Shown: positions 11,392 through 23,128 of the stretch, piece after piece | How positions within the stretch are numbered: position 1 is the stretch's first letter | How the letters are laid out: the number at the start of each line of letters is the position of its first letter | Source of the DNA: Nematostella vectensis | Lineage: Eukaryota; Cnidaria; Anthozoa; Actiniaria; Edwardsiidae | Length of the DNA stretch: 64,000 bases | NCBI RefSeq assembly: GCF_932526225.1 | Contig: NC_064040.1 | Span: forward strand, 5,739,181-5,803,180 | Direction of reading: 5' to 3' | The notes under the pieces: generated by a model | Databases searched by the model: none | Seen by the model: the letters and a program-made list of their open reading frames with translations, nothing else | What the model was told of the DNA's origin: nothing | Made by a program: the position numbers and the translations under genes

Positions 11392-11826
11392 AAAACAACA
11401 CAGTAAAGCAGACTTACAAAAGCACTTCTCTCACCTCAGAGCTTTTTTCTATATTATGAACTGACGTCACTTGGACGAGAGCTGCTTGCGAGGACTGGAA
11501 CCCGGCTATGATTGGAACATTATTTACTTCCGGTGGTGTTTAGTTTACTTCCGGTTAATTTCTTGTAAGTTTTTAAAAAAGTAGAATTAAGGCAAAATGT
11601 ATATAATGCTCGTAAATCAGACATTCTATTGAGGGGAGCGTCAGCTTCAGAAAAGGGGGAAAAAGGTAAAAAGGATGGATAAAAAAAATAAAAAAATAAA
11701 AATGATTAACTTATACATATATATGGGTAGCCTGTGGAATGTGTCGAAAGCTCGTCCTAGTTTTCCATTCTGACTTTTTTGCGCGGTCACAGAACCCAGT
11801 AGCTTCAAATGCAATAGTGAACAGAG
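11392..11826. promoter_or_regulatory. Bidirectional WDR26/DLST promoter with paired ETS-type boxes
   Basis: The two genes diverge from this interval of about 435 bp. It contains two identical ACTTCCGGT boxes at 11526-11534 and 11547-11555, 21 bp apart (two helical turns). These match the core of ETS/GABP-type sites, which are common in divergent and mitochondrial-gene promoters of animals. A minus-strand donor-like site near 11440 suggests that a WDR26 5'UTR exon lies here. No TATA box is evident at a convincing distance. Confidence 0.55.
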
Positions 11827-14800
11827 ATGTCGTCCTACCGAAATATGGGCCAGGTTTTAGGCCGTGTCTATTTGTCTAGAGGAGCCAGGAATTCCTCAAT
11901 TGTAAGTTCACACCCAATTCTTTTTCTTTTCTTATTTTGGTGTTAATTGAGTGGGTATATTACTGTTTTCAGAGGCACGCAACCCGGTGTTTCTGCAACG
12001 CTCGCGCCAATGCAGTTACAACAAATGGTCAGTTTTCAACGACAAGCAGCTTTATTGATACTCCCACAATATAATCAACCTAACGATATCACATGATATC
12101 TCTTTAGAAACAGCAATATCGTATATTTTATGTATCATTTGAAATATTGATATTCTTGTCAGGAACATGGCGGTTCGCCACAACATCTTTTGCCAGGCCA
12201 AGGTAAATAGTTATAAATTTCGCTTGTGATTTTCGTTATCTAATTCTGTTTCTCTACCAAAATAGTGTGAGCTATTTATCTTATTGGTACTTTTCTTTCT
12301 CGTAGCTTGAATGGATTACTGATCACAAGTAGCCATAAACTACACACAGTTAACAGGGGTTTCCACTCAACACGTACCCTATGCAGTGAGTTGTTTCGTT
12401 AATATATTTAGTTCATTAAAATTATAGTATTGTGACCATTTGCAAAATTCCCCTTGTAAATATCCACAATGACCCTTACATAAAGCCTGTGAAAACATAA
12501 GGAGTCTGATGATATAGGTAGAATTATTTTTTTGGGGGGAGCAGGGGCGTAGCCAGGGGTGTCCTAGGGCCCCCCCTTTTAGCAGCCAAAAATACAGGAA
12601 ATGTATGAGACATATAAAATACAGGAGAAAATGCCTTGAAAGTCTTTTTTGGGCCCCCCGTGTTAAAAATCCTGGCTACGGTGCTTGGAAGGGGTTACCA
12701 TCAGTTATGGAGATTATACACTTTACATGCATTGCCTTGTAAATGAAATTACCGTAAATGCTTGTTTTAAGGCCAAGCTTCCAATAAGTGCCCCACTTTG
12801 AATTAGTGCTCTGATTTAGTGATGATGGATAATTAGTGCTCTGATTCAGTGATGACGGATGATTAGTTCTCTGATTTAGTGGTGATGGATAATGAGTGCT
12901 ATGATTTAGTGGTGATGGATAATTAATTTGCATGTTTTTTGTGCTCTCCACAGACGGTGACTACGTTGTGGTCAACACACCTCCGTTTGCTGAGTCTGTT
13001 ACTGAGGGTGATATACGATGGGACAAGGGTAAGCAGAGATATTAACATCCCTACTTAACTACAGGAGCACATTACTTACTCTGCATCATTTGATATGATC
13101 TGCATCATTTAATATGATCTGCATCATTTGATATGATCTGCATCATTTAATATGATCTGCATCATTTGATATGATCTGCATCATTTAATATGATCTGCAT
13201 CATTTAATATTATCAGCATCATTTAATATGATCTGCATCATTTGATATGATCTGCATCATTTAATATGATATTTAAAATGTAGTGGACCCTAGTAAACTT
13301 AAGGTGACAGAAAAACAATTTGAGTTAGCAGGGAGACTTAAGTTTTTCAAGCAGAAATGATTCAGAATAGTATCTAAAGAGCTCAAAGTAAGATTATAAT
13401 TTTATTTATTCATTTTTACATTCGCATGTCTTGAATTTCGTGAATAGAAGAGATTGCATTTGCAGGGGCTTTAGTTTGATTGACTTTCGTTTTTACAGCC
13501 TATTAGTCACTTACATCCACTTTTTCTCACTAACCATTGTTACTTGTGAGCCAGGGTGATGGAGCCTTTGATCCAAATTTTACCAGGAAGGAAAATGGTT
13601 CCATTTTGTTGTCCAGATATGTCTTTATTCTTAATGTCCCTTTTACTAATAAAGCTGAGTGCCTCTTTGTTTTGCCATCTAGCTGTTGGTGATGCTGTGG
13701 CAGAGGATGAGGTTGTGGGAGAGATTGAGACAGATAAGGTAAACAATCACCAGGACACCTCCTTAGTTCATGCCAAACAACAATCACCAGGACACCTCCT
13801 TAGTTCATGCCAAACAACAATCACCATGACACCTCCTTAGGTCATGCCAAACAATAATTACCAGGACACCTCTTAGGACATCCAAAACAACAATCACCAT
13901 GACACCTCCTTAGTTCATGCCAAACAACAATCACCAGGACACCTCTTAGGACATCCAAAACAACAATCACCAGGACACCTCCTTGGGTCATGTCAAACAA
14001 TCACCAGGACACCTCCTTAGGTCATGCCAAACAATCACCAGGACACTTTCTTAGGTCACGTCAAACAATCACCAGGACACCTCCTTGGGTTATGCCAAAC
14101 AACAATTACCAGGACACCTCCTTAGTATATGCCAAACAACAATCACCAGGACACCTCTTAGGACATCCAAAACAACAATCACCATGACACCTCCTCAGGT
14201 CATGGCAAACAATAATTACCAGGACACCTCCTTAGGTCATGCCAAACAATCACCAGGACACTTCCTTAGGTCACGTCAAACAATCACCAGGACACCTCCT
14301 TAGGTCATGGCAAACAATCACCAGGACACCTCCTTAGGTCGTGGCAAACAATCACCAGGACACCTCCTTAGGTCGTGGCAAACAATCACCAGGACACCTC
14401 CTTAGGTCATGCCAAACAACAATCACCAGGACACCTCCTTGGGTCATGTCAAACAATCACCAGGACACTTCCTTAGGACATGCCAAACAATCACCAGGAC
14501 ACTTCCTTAGGTCACGTCAAACAATCACCAGGACACCTCCTTAGGTCATGGCATACAACAATTACCAGGACACCTCCTTAGGTCATGGCAAACAACAATC
14601 ACCATGACAACTCCTTAGGACATGCCAAACAACAATCACCAGGACACCTTAGGTCATGTCAAACAATTACCAGGACACCTCCTTAGGTCATGTCAAACAA
14701 CAATCACCAGGATACCTCCTTAGGTCATGTCAAACAATTACCAGGACACCTCCTTAGGTCATGTCAAACAATTACCAGGACATTTCCTTAGGTCATGCCA

Positions 14801-17800
14801 AACAACAATCACCAGGACACCTCCTTGGGTCATGCCAAACAACAATTACCAGGACACCTTCTTAGGACATGCCAAACAACAATTACCAGGACACCTCCTT
14901 GGGTCATGGCAAACAACAATTACCAGGACACCTCCTTGGGTTATGCCAAACAACAATTACCATGACACCTCCTTAGGACATGCCAAACAACAATCACCAG
15001 GACACCTTCTTAGGGCTTGCCAAACAACAATTACCAGGACACCTCCTTGGGTTATGCCATACAACAATTACCAGGACACCCCCTTTAGGTCATGCCAAAC
15101 AACGATCACCAGGACACCTTCTTAGGGCTTGCCAAACAACAATTACCAGGACACCTCCTTGGGTTATGCCAAACAACAATCACCAGGACACTTCCTTAGG
15201 TCATGTCAAACAATCACCATGACACCTCCTTAGGACATGCCAAACAACAATCACCAGGACACTTCCTTAGGTCATGTTAAAGGTCTACTCTTCACTCCCA
15301 AAAGCTTCAAGTAAATCTTCTGTAGCATATGTAAAAAAAAAGTTTTTTTATGGAAGAGCTTTTTCTGGTCAATTTTCCCTGGCAGTAGAATATAGCTGCT
15401 TCTTGCAAATGATGTGGTTTCAGTTTCAAGCCCTGTTATATTGGTCTGATAACAGTCATACTGGTATACTCCAACATCATCCTAAAAAAGGGCTTTCCAT
15501 AAATGGAATCAAGTGGTCTGCATAATACATGTATCCTTATCCTTCCTTATTCCTGCTTCGATCATCTCCTATCAGACCAGTATCCCAGTGACTGCGCCAG
15601 CCAATGGTGTAATAGAAGAGCTGTTTGTTGCTGATGGCGATAAAGTAGAGAAGGGGCAGCAGTTATTCAAACTCAAACTTACAGGTTTGTTGCTTTTTTT
15701 ATGTTTTGCGCAATCTAGAAACATTTGAAAGCTAATTACCTGGGTCGTTTTTAAGATACAAAGTGTTTGAAATGTTCCAAAAATGGAATCTTAACTTAAT
15801 TATCAGCAGCTATTTAAACTCAAACTTACAGGTTTGTTCCTTTTTTTCTGTTTTGAAAGTACCTTTGTTGTTTCTAGGATACAAAGTCTACATGAAATGT
15901 TCCAAAAATGGAAACTTAACCCCAGCAAGCTCACACGATAAATGCTAGCCATATTGCTATTTTAGGAGCTCTACCCAAGAAAGAGGCAGCAGCATCAAGT
16001 ACCCCGCCCCCTCCTGCTAAGGAAGCCCCTCTCCCACCACCGCCAGCCCAACAAGAGGCGGTTCCAGATATACCAACATCACCTCCACCAGGTATGAGAG
16101 ACATTGTAGCTCTAGTCAACCTTACCCACTTACTTAGTGTCTTTTTGAGAAAGATGTTAAGACAGTTTAAGTTGCTCCAAGTGTTACTAACAAAATACCA
16201 AAAAAACAATGTTAATGCATTTGTTATAAGTGGCTGGTACAAAAATTTAAATAGCCAGCTTTTTTTCAGCAAAGTGTTCCCCTCACTCATCAATGATATC
16301 GGAGTGAAACAAAAAAGGATCCCAAAGGTTCATAATCCCTCATACAGTAATACTCACTCATCAATGAAAGTGGAGTGAAGCAAAAAAGGATTCCAAAGGT
16401 TCATAATCCCTCATACAGTAATACTCACTCATCAATGAAAGTGGAGTGAAACAAAAAAGGATTTTAAAGGTTCATAATCCCTTATACAGTAATACTCACT
16501 CATCAATGAAAGTGGAGTGAAACAAAAAAGGATCCCAAAGGTTCATAATCCCTCATACAGTAATACTCACTCATCAATGAAAGTGGAGTGAAACAAAAAA
16601 GGATCCCAAAGGTTCATAATCCCTCATACAGTAATACTCACTCATCAATGAAAGTGGAGTGAAACAAAAAAGGATCCCAAAGGTTCATAATCCCTCATAC
16701 AGTAATACTCACTCATCAATGAAAGTGGAGTGAAACAAAAAAGGATCCCAAAGGTTCATAATCCCTCATACAGTAATACTCACTCATCAATGAAAGTGGA
16801 GTGAAACAAAAAAGGATCCCAAAGGTTCATAATCCCTCATACAGTAATACTCACTCATCAATGAAAGTAGAGTGAAGCAAAAAAGGATTCCAAAGGTTCA
16901 TAATCCCTCATACAGTAATACTCACTCATCAATGAAAGTGGAGTGAAGCAAAAAAGGATTCCAAAGGTACTTAATCCCTCATACAGTAATACTCACTCAT
17001 CAATGAAAGTGGAGTGAAACAAAAAAGGATTCCAAAGGTACTTAATCCCTCATACAGTAATACTCACTCATCAATGAAAGTGGAGTAAAACAAAAAAGGA
17101 TTTCAAAGGTTCATAATCCCTCATACAGTAATACTCACTCATCAATGAAAGTGGAGTGAAACAAAAAAGGATCCCAAAGGTTCATAATCCCTCATACAGT
17201 AATACTCACTCATCAATGAAAGTGGAGTGAAACAAAAAAGGATCCCAAAGGTTCATAATCCCTCATACAGTAATACTCACTCATAAATGAAAGTGGAGTG
17301 AAGCAAAAAAGGATTCCAAAGGTTCATAATCCCTCATACAGTAATACTCACTCATCAATGAAAGTGGAGTGAAGCAAAAAAGGATTCCAAAGGTGCTTAA
17401 TCCCTCATACAGTAATACTCACTCATCAATGAAAGTGGAGTGAAACAAAAAAGGATTCCAAAGGTACTTAATCCCTCATACAGTAATACTCACTCATCAA
17501 TGAAAGTGGAGTGAAACAAAAAAGGATTCCAAAGGTTCATAATCCCTCATACAGTAATACTCACTCATCAATGAAAGTGGAGTGAAACAAAAAAGGATCC
17601 CAAAGGTTCATAATCCCTCATACAGTAATACTCACTCATCAATGAAAGTGGAGTGAAACAAAAAAGGATACCAAAGGTTCATAATCCCTCATACAGTAAT
17701 ACTCACTCATAAATGAAAGTGGAGTGAAGCAAAAAAGGATTCCAAAGGTTCATAATCCCTCATGCAGTAATACTCACTCATCAATGAAAGTGGAGTGAAG

Positions 17801-20800
17801 CAAAAAAGGATTCCAAAGGTGCTTAATCCCTCATACAGTAATACTCACTCATCAATGAAAGTGGAGTGAAGCAAAAAAGGATTCCAAAGGTACTTAATCC
17901 CTCATACAGTAATACTCACTCATCAATGAAAGTGGAGTGAAACAAAAAAGGATTCCAAAGGTACTTAATCCCTCATACAGTAATACTCACTCATCAATGA
18001 AAGTGGAGTGAAACAAAAAAGGATTCCAAAGGTTCATAATCCCTCATACAGTAATACTCACTCATCAATGAAAGTGGAGTGAAACAAAAAAGGATCCCAA
18101 AGGTTCATAATCCCTCATACAGTAATACTCACTCATCAATGAAAGTGGAGTGAAACAAAAAAGGATACCAAAGGTTCATAATCCCTCATACAGTAATACT
18201 CACTCATAAATGAAAGTGGAGTGAAGCAAAAAAGGATTCCAAAGGTTCATAATCCCTCATGCAGTAATACTCACTCATCAATGAAAGTGGAGTGAAGCAA
18301 AAAAGGATTCCAAAGGTGCTTAATCCCTCATACAGTAATACTCACTCATCAATGAAAGTGGAGTGAAGCAAAAAAGGATTCCAAAGGTACTTAATCCCTC
18401 ATACAGTAATACTCACTCATCAATGAAAGTGGAGTGAAGCAAAAAAGGATTCCCAAGGTACTTAATCCCTCATACAGTAATACTCTGTAACGCATTGTCT
18501 AGTTCCACCACTCCCAACTGAACCACTGCAGCAAACCACCACCTCTGCACCATCACTCATCTCACCGGCGGCAGCAGGAAGCCCATCTGATGCGCCTCTT
18601 CAGGGGGCTCGTTCTGAGCACAGAGTGAGTATTACAACATTACATACTACTTATTAACCGAGGCCGCAGGTCGAGGTCTGTGCAAAAAGACCGAGGGCTG
18701 AGATTTTTCAGTACTGACTGAGCAAGCGAGGTTAATAAGTTATTTATTATATGGCTTTTTTAAATAATTTTGCTGAAATTTTATTTGCGATAAAAAAGGT
18801 GTAGCAAATCGTCTCTTTATACTGGGATTAAAGGCAAAACACTCGAGAAATTTACCAGTATAATGTATCTATATTCAAGAAAAGTATTTTAGTGAAAATA
18901 TTTTACTTCTGTGGAGAATTCAAGTGAAAGAAAACATCTTTACGATCAATTCAAGTGGAAAGCGACAATCAATTGGGGCTAAACTATTTCACAAAATTGT
19001 TGGTAAAACTTCAGAGGATGTCTTAATTAGAAGTTCTGCATCTGTGGATGATTAAAAGCATTGTGTGGAAATAAGAACTGGATTTCACTGAATGGTCATT
19101 GCGAACAAAATCTTCATGAACATCAGCGAAACTGTCAGAAGCAACTGTAAAGGGTAAACAAAGTTGGAAATTATATTGAGGAAAAAATACGTAAGTAAGC
19201 TTATGAATAAAACTCCCTTTCTGAATATAAATATCGAAACTCATCGTTGTAGAAAAGTGGCAACAAATTGCTATCACAGTGTAGAAAAAATAACCTTGTT
19301 GTCACTGCCTTCCACCTTTTCTGTTTCTACACAGGTGAAAATGAACCGTATGAGGCTCAGGATTGCTTCAAGGCTGAAGGATTCTCAAAACACTTACGCC
19401 ATGCTTACAACCTTTAATGACATTGATATGAGGTAAGTAAGGGATTCTTAAAACACTTACGCCATGCTTACAACCTTTAATGACTTGATATGAGGTAAGA
19501 AAGGGATTTTAAAAACACTCTAGGTCTATCATATACCCATTTTGCCCTGATTTCCTCTCAAGCAATAATATTATGCAGATGCATCAGAAATAATTTTTTT
19601 AACTTGGCTATCCCCTTCCCATCAAATCCCTTACATGTTTTGCCCTGTCTTTCCACCCAAGCAATATCATGGAGATGCGTCAGACATACAAAGACGCCTT
19701 CTTTAAGAAGCATGGTCTCAAACTTGGCTTCATGTCAGCATTCGTGAAGGCAGCAGCTTATGCTCTGGAGAGCTTACCTGTTGTAAACGCAGGTATGTAA
19801 TCTCAATGTGTAATCCTATGTGTATTGTTTTGTACCACCAAGGAACTCTTAAAAAAATATTTAATTGACAGGGCAAATTCTAATAAAGTGTCATCTAGTA
19901 ATGCTATTTGTAACTAGAACCCTTTTAGGCAGACCCATAGCTAGTTGAAATAACAAGTCAACTGAGACCTGTGTAACATGCACAAGCGGTGGTGAAACAG
20001 GCGGAACACCCTTTTTTGACAGAGCAATGGAACAGCACAGATATACAGATTTTCTTTGAGATTTTAGAGGTATTTCTGTTATTCCTATTGGAATTACATT
20101 AAAATAATATTTGTGGCACTGGAAGGTCCAAGAACAGTCATTTGCATAATGAGGAACTCAGGGCCTGGAGAGAAGGCTTGGTAGAGAAGGGTGACTAAAG
20201 CTGTTCTGCAATGTGTACATGGTGCCATGGTGATCTCCATTGCCATCTCTCCTCTCCACAGCATGTGAAACCCAAATCAAAATAATCATTACTAAAGGCC
20301 AATCCGCGCTAGTACTTTTAGCTGTTTGTACAGGGGTAGTTGTTGACAGGACCTTTCAGGTTATGACCAAAGACAAGTGCGGACGCGAGTAGACAGTGGA
20401 CAAAAGTTTGTCCTCGGCGGGCCCAATATCAAAGGATGCGACGGCCTTGCAGGCTGAGCTGGCCGTTTCGAAACAAAAACACAACTTTGTTTATCCTTGT
20501 CGATCAGACCTTTGCGAAATGAAATATTATCGCAGGCAAACTATAGAATCGCACTAGTTGCAGCTTGTTCTACAATGGACAGCAATAGATCCCAGACAGA
20601 TATTATAGACGAGAGAGTTTTAACCGTGTTTGTAAACACTAGATGCTTCTAAATACCATGATTCGGTTCTCAGAAGTCAAACTTGATTGACATGTGTGCA
20701 TTTTGTGTTCGGCTTGAATGTTCAGTGCGGATTCACATATAATTGGCTAAGTCCTGTCCCGGAGAAACAAAAACACACGTACCGACAGTGGACAAAACCA

Positions 20801-23128
20801 GAAACAAAAACAAGCCTCCGTGTAGTGCGGATTGGCCCTAACTGCTGTTGTTTGTAATTGTTTTTATCAGTGATTGAGGATAACCAGATAGTGTACAGGG
20901 ATTATGTCGACATCAGTGTTGCTGTATCCACACCAAAGGTTGGCTGTGTTCTTGTTCAAGATCACTTATTCATAATGTTCTAGTCCTAGTGGTGTATATA
21001 TATTTGAATTATTTTTGTTTCATTATTGTCTAGGGCCTAGTTGTTCCTGTTCTGCGCAATGTTGAGTCCATGAACTTTGCCGATATAGAGAAAGCAATCA
21101 ACGCTTTAGGAGAAAAGGTAATAGGCTAATAACTGTAAGCAGAATTTGTGATGTTTAGAATATATATCATTATTTTATTTTTGATAATCTTTTGGCTTGC
21201 AGCTTTAGGTATGCTTTTGAAAACTGTGGGTAGTGAGTTAAGCTGTGGTGTGATATGGTACAATTTTTTGTTGTTCAAGGTGGTTGGTGGTGGTGGTGTG
21301 GTACAGTTCTTTGTGGTTTAAGGTTTGGTGTAAAATGGTGAAGTTTGGTGTGGCGTGGCCGGGGGTGGAGTGATTTGATGTTAGGCATGATCTAGACTGC
21401 TTTGTAAAGCTTTGTAAGCTTGGTAATGTTAGTATCTGCAATTTTGCATCATGTGGCAAGCCTGACATGCGTGTGTGTGTGTGTGTTGTAAAGTGAATAA
21501 TTGTAGTACACAGTGGTATGCTACTACTTTTCACACAGATAATATGCCATGATGTTAATTAACACACCTCTCCCCCACCAGGCTCGTAACAATGACCTAG
21601 CTATTGAGGACATGGATGGCGGCACCTTCACCATCTCTAATGGCGGAGTATTTGGCTCCCTCATGGGCACACCCATCATCAACCCGCCGCAGTCTGCCAT
21701 CCTAGGCATGCATGCCATTAATGAGAGACCAGTAGCTATCAACGGCAAGGTAAAGTGCACTACTAACAACCACAAAAGAAATCCTGATTTTTGGTCTGTG
21801 GATTTCTATTACTAGTTCACTTTGATACATGCAACATCCCCTGCCCTCTCGAAATGTTGAAATGTCAGTGGTTCAATGCCATATGAGGCCTCATTACATT
21901 GTGCAGGTGCGTACAAAGGGGGCGCACACCCCCTTGGCGGCTTAAAAGGGGGTCATTTCTTATTAAGGAAACTTCAAATACTATACCATATGATACCTAT
22001 GACTGTGCACCCCCCCGTCCAATTCTGGGAACACACCTGATTTGTACCCCCTTAGATAGAGATCCTTTCACCCCCTAGTGCCCATGTTGTCCAGGTCTCT
22101 TACAGTGTGTATTACCCTTAGATGGAGATCCTCATAACCCTAGTGCCCATGTTATCAAGGTCTCTAACAGTGTGTACCTCCTAAGATGGAGACCCTTATA
22201 CCCCTAGTGCCCATGTTATCAAGTCCTCTTACAGTGTGTATTCCCTTAGATGGATATCCTCATTCCCCTTGTGTCCATGTTATCCAGGTCTTTTACAGTG
22301 TAAACCCCCTTAGATAGAGATCCTCATCCCCCTAGTGCCCATGTTATCCAGGCCTCTTACAGTGTGTATTTCCTTAGATGGAGATCCTCACAGGTCCTCC
22401 AGGTTTCTTACAGTGTGTACCCCTTAGATAGAGATCCTCATACTCCTGGTGTCCATGTTATCCAGGTCTCTTACAGTGTGTACCCCTTAGATAGAGATCC
22501 TCATACCCCTAGTGCCCATGTTATCCAGGTCTCTTACAGTGTGTACCCCCTTAGATAGAGATCCTCATACCCCTAGTGCCCATGTTATCCTGGTCTCTTA
22601 CAGTGTGTACCCCTTAGATAGAGATCCTCATACTCCTGTTGTCCATGTTATCCAGGTCTCTTACAGTGTACCCCCTTAGATAGAGATCCTCATACCCCTA
22701 GTGTCCATGTTATCCAGGTCTCTTACAGTGTACCCCCTTAGATAGAGATCCTCATACCCCTAGTGCCCATGTTATCCTGGTCTCTTACAGTGTGTACCCC
22801 TTAGATAGAGATCCTCATACTCCTGTTGTCCATGTTATCCAGGTCTCTTACAGTGTACCCCCTTAGATAGAGATCCTCATACCCCTAGTGTCCATGTTAT
22901 CCAGGTCTCTTACAGTGTACCCCCTTAGATAGAGATCCTCATACCCCTAGTGTCCATGTTATCCAGGACTCTTACAGTGTGTACCTCCTGTAGGTGGAGA
23001 TCCGACCCATGATGTATGTCGCCCTCACATACGACCATCGCCTGATTGACGGCAGAGAAGCGGTCACCTTCCTACGTAAGGTCAAGTCTGTGGTCGAAGA
23101 CCCACGAGTTCTCATGCTGGACTTATAA
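11827..23128 (+). CDS. DLST: DLST, dihydrolipoyllysine succinyltransferase (E2o)
   Basis: Exons: 11827-11901, 11973-12027, 12163-12202, 12306-12385, 12954-13028, 13683-13738, 15576-15684, 15966-16091, 18503-18624, 19335-19432, 19662-19792, 20871-20938, 21034-21117, 21582-21749, 22994-23128. They join in frame to 473 aa (human about 453). Residues 1 to about 80 are Arg/Ser-rich, a mitochondrial transit peptide. Exons 5-7 are the lipoyl domain with lipoyl-lysine motif E-I-E-T-D-K; the Lys is the last codon of exon 6. Exons 8-9 are a Pro/Ala-rich linker. Exons 10-15 are the catalytic domain with active-site D-H-R-L-I-D-G. As in other E2o proteins, a separate subunit-binding domain is not evident. 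The enzyme forms the core of the 2-oxoglutarate dehydrogenase complex (TCA cycle). No lesions in the chosen exons; introns are unusually rich in tandem repeats. Confidence 0.97.
12543..12685. mobile_element. MITE in DLST intron 4
   Basis: Inverted ends, about AGGGGCGTAGCCAGG at the left and CCTGGCTACGGTGCT at the right, enclose about 115 bp with a CCCCCC and a GGGCCCCCC run. It is a short non-autonomous DNA element of a type widespread in marine invertebrates. A related end appears near 59261. Confidence 0.6.
12800..12932. repeat. Minisatellite, about 30 bp x 4-5 (DLST intron 4)
   Basis: Imperfect direct repeats of a unit like AGTGCTCTGATTTAGTGATG plus GATGGATAAT. The array ends about 20 bp before the exon 5 acceptor. 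Confidence 0.75.
13076..13270. repeat. Minisatellite, about 19 bp x 10 (DLST intron 5)
   Basis: Tandem copies of a unit like GATCTGCATCATTTAATAT, alternating between TTTAATAT and TTTGATAT variants. Confidence 0.9.
13741..15283. repeat. Minisatellite, about 33-36 bp x 40+ (DLST intron 6)
   Basis: The array begins at intron base +3 of exon 6 and runs 1.5 kb. The core CAATCACCAGGACACCTCC is followed by TTAGGTCATGCCAAA, with a CAA insertion in some units. Long open frames in it (for example 14727-15125) are repeat artefacts. The donor-proximal bases of exon 6 are part of the first unit. Confidence 0.95.
15656..15920. repeat. Tandem duplication of the DLST exon 7 end with its donor site
   Basis: The last 29 bases of exon 7 plus the GT donor and following intron (15656-15796) are copied, with substitutions and indels, at 15804-15920. 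The second copy keeps the sequence AAACTCAAACTTACAGGTTTG, including the donor dinucleotide (15820-15836 region). Confidence 0.9.
16288..18485. repeat. Minisatellite, 71 bp x about 31 with higher-order structure (DLST intron 8)
   Basis: Highly similar 71-bp units, each containing ACTCACTCATCAATGAAAGT and AAAAAAGGAT(C/T)CCAAAGGT. Variant units (with CATAAATG) recur at 17282, 17708 and 18205, spaced 426 and 497 bp apart (6 and 7 units), showing block duplications. The array ends 17 bp before the exon 9 acceptor. Confidence 0.95.
18648..18740. mobile_element. Short foldback repeat in DLST intron 9
   Basis: CTTATTAACCGAGGC at the left matches inverted GCGAGGTTAATAAG at the right, about 60 bp apart. 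The GC-rich interior also has hairpin potential. It is probably a small MITE. Confidence 0.5.
19380..19505. repeat. 63-bp duplication spanning the DLST exon 10 donor
   Basis: The terminal 53 bases of exon 10 plus GTAAGT and a few intron bases (19380-19442) are repeated immediately at 19443-19505, with few changes and a one-base deletion near the end. The copy also ends in a good donor (GAGGTAAGAA). Confidence 0.95.
20296..20838. mobile_element. MITE in DLST intron 11 (about 543 bp)
   Basis: Terminal inverted repeats GGCCAATCCGC (left, 20297) and GCGGATTGGCC (right, 20827-20837). TA is next to each end, compatible with a TA target duplication. The interior has no coding potential. Confidence 0.65.
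22070..22990. repeat. Minisatellite, about 60-65 bp x 14, resembling the exon 15 acceptor (DLST intron 14)
   Basis: Units contain CCCATGTTATCCAGGTCTCT, then TACAGTGTGTACCCCTTAGA, then TAGAGATCCTCAT. The true exon 15 border reads CTTACAGTGTGTACCTCCTG-TAG-GTGGAGATCC, so each unit aligns with the acceptor and the first exon bases. The array abuts exon 15. Confidence 0.9.

Noticed and set aside
13741-15283. CRISPR-like look (short repeats separated by variable bases) and long open frames
   Set aside because: The whole 33-36 bp unit repeats, including the 'spacers'. It sits in an intron of a nuclear gene, with no cas genes. The frames are repeat translation products.
19023-19277. 84-codon minus-strand ORF in DLST intron 9
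   Set aside because: No splice or start support and no recognisable composition; intron noise.
22364-22558. Plus-strand ORF in DLST intron 14
   Set aside because: Translated minisatellite; repeated peptide of the acceptor-like unit.
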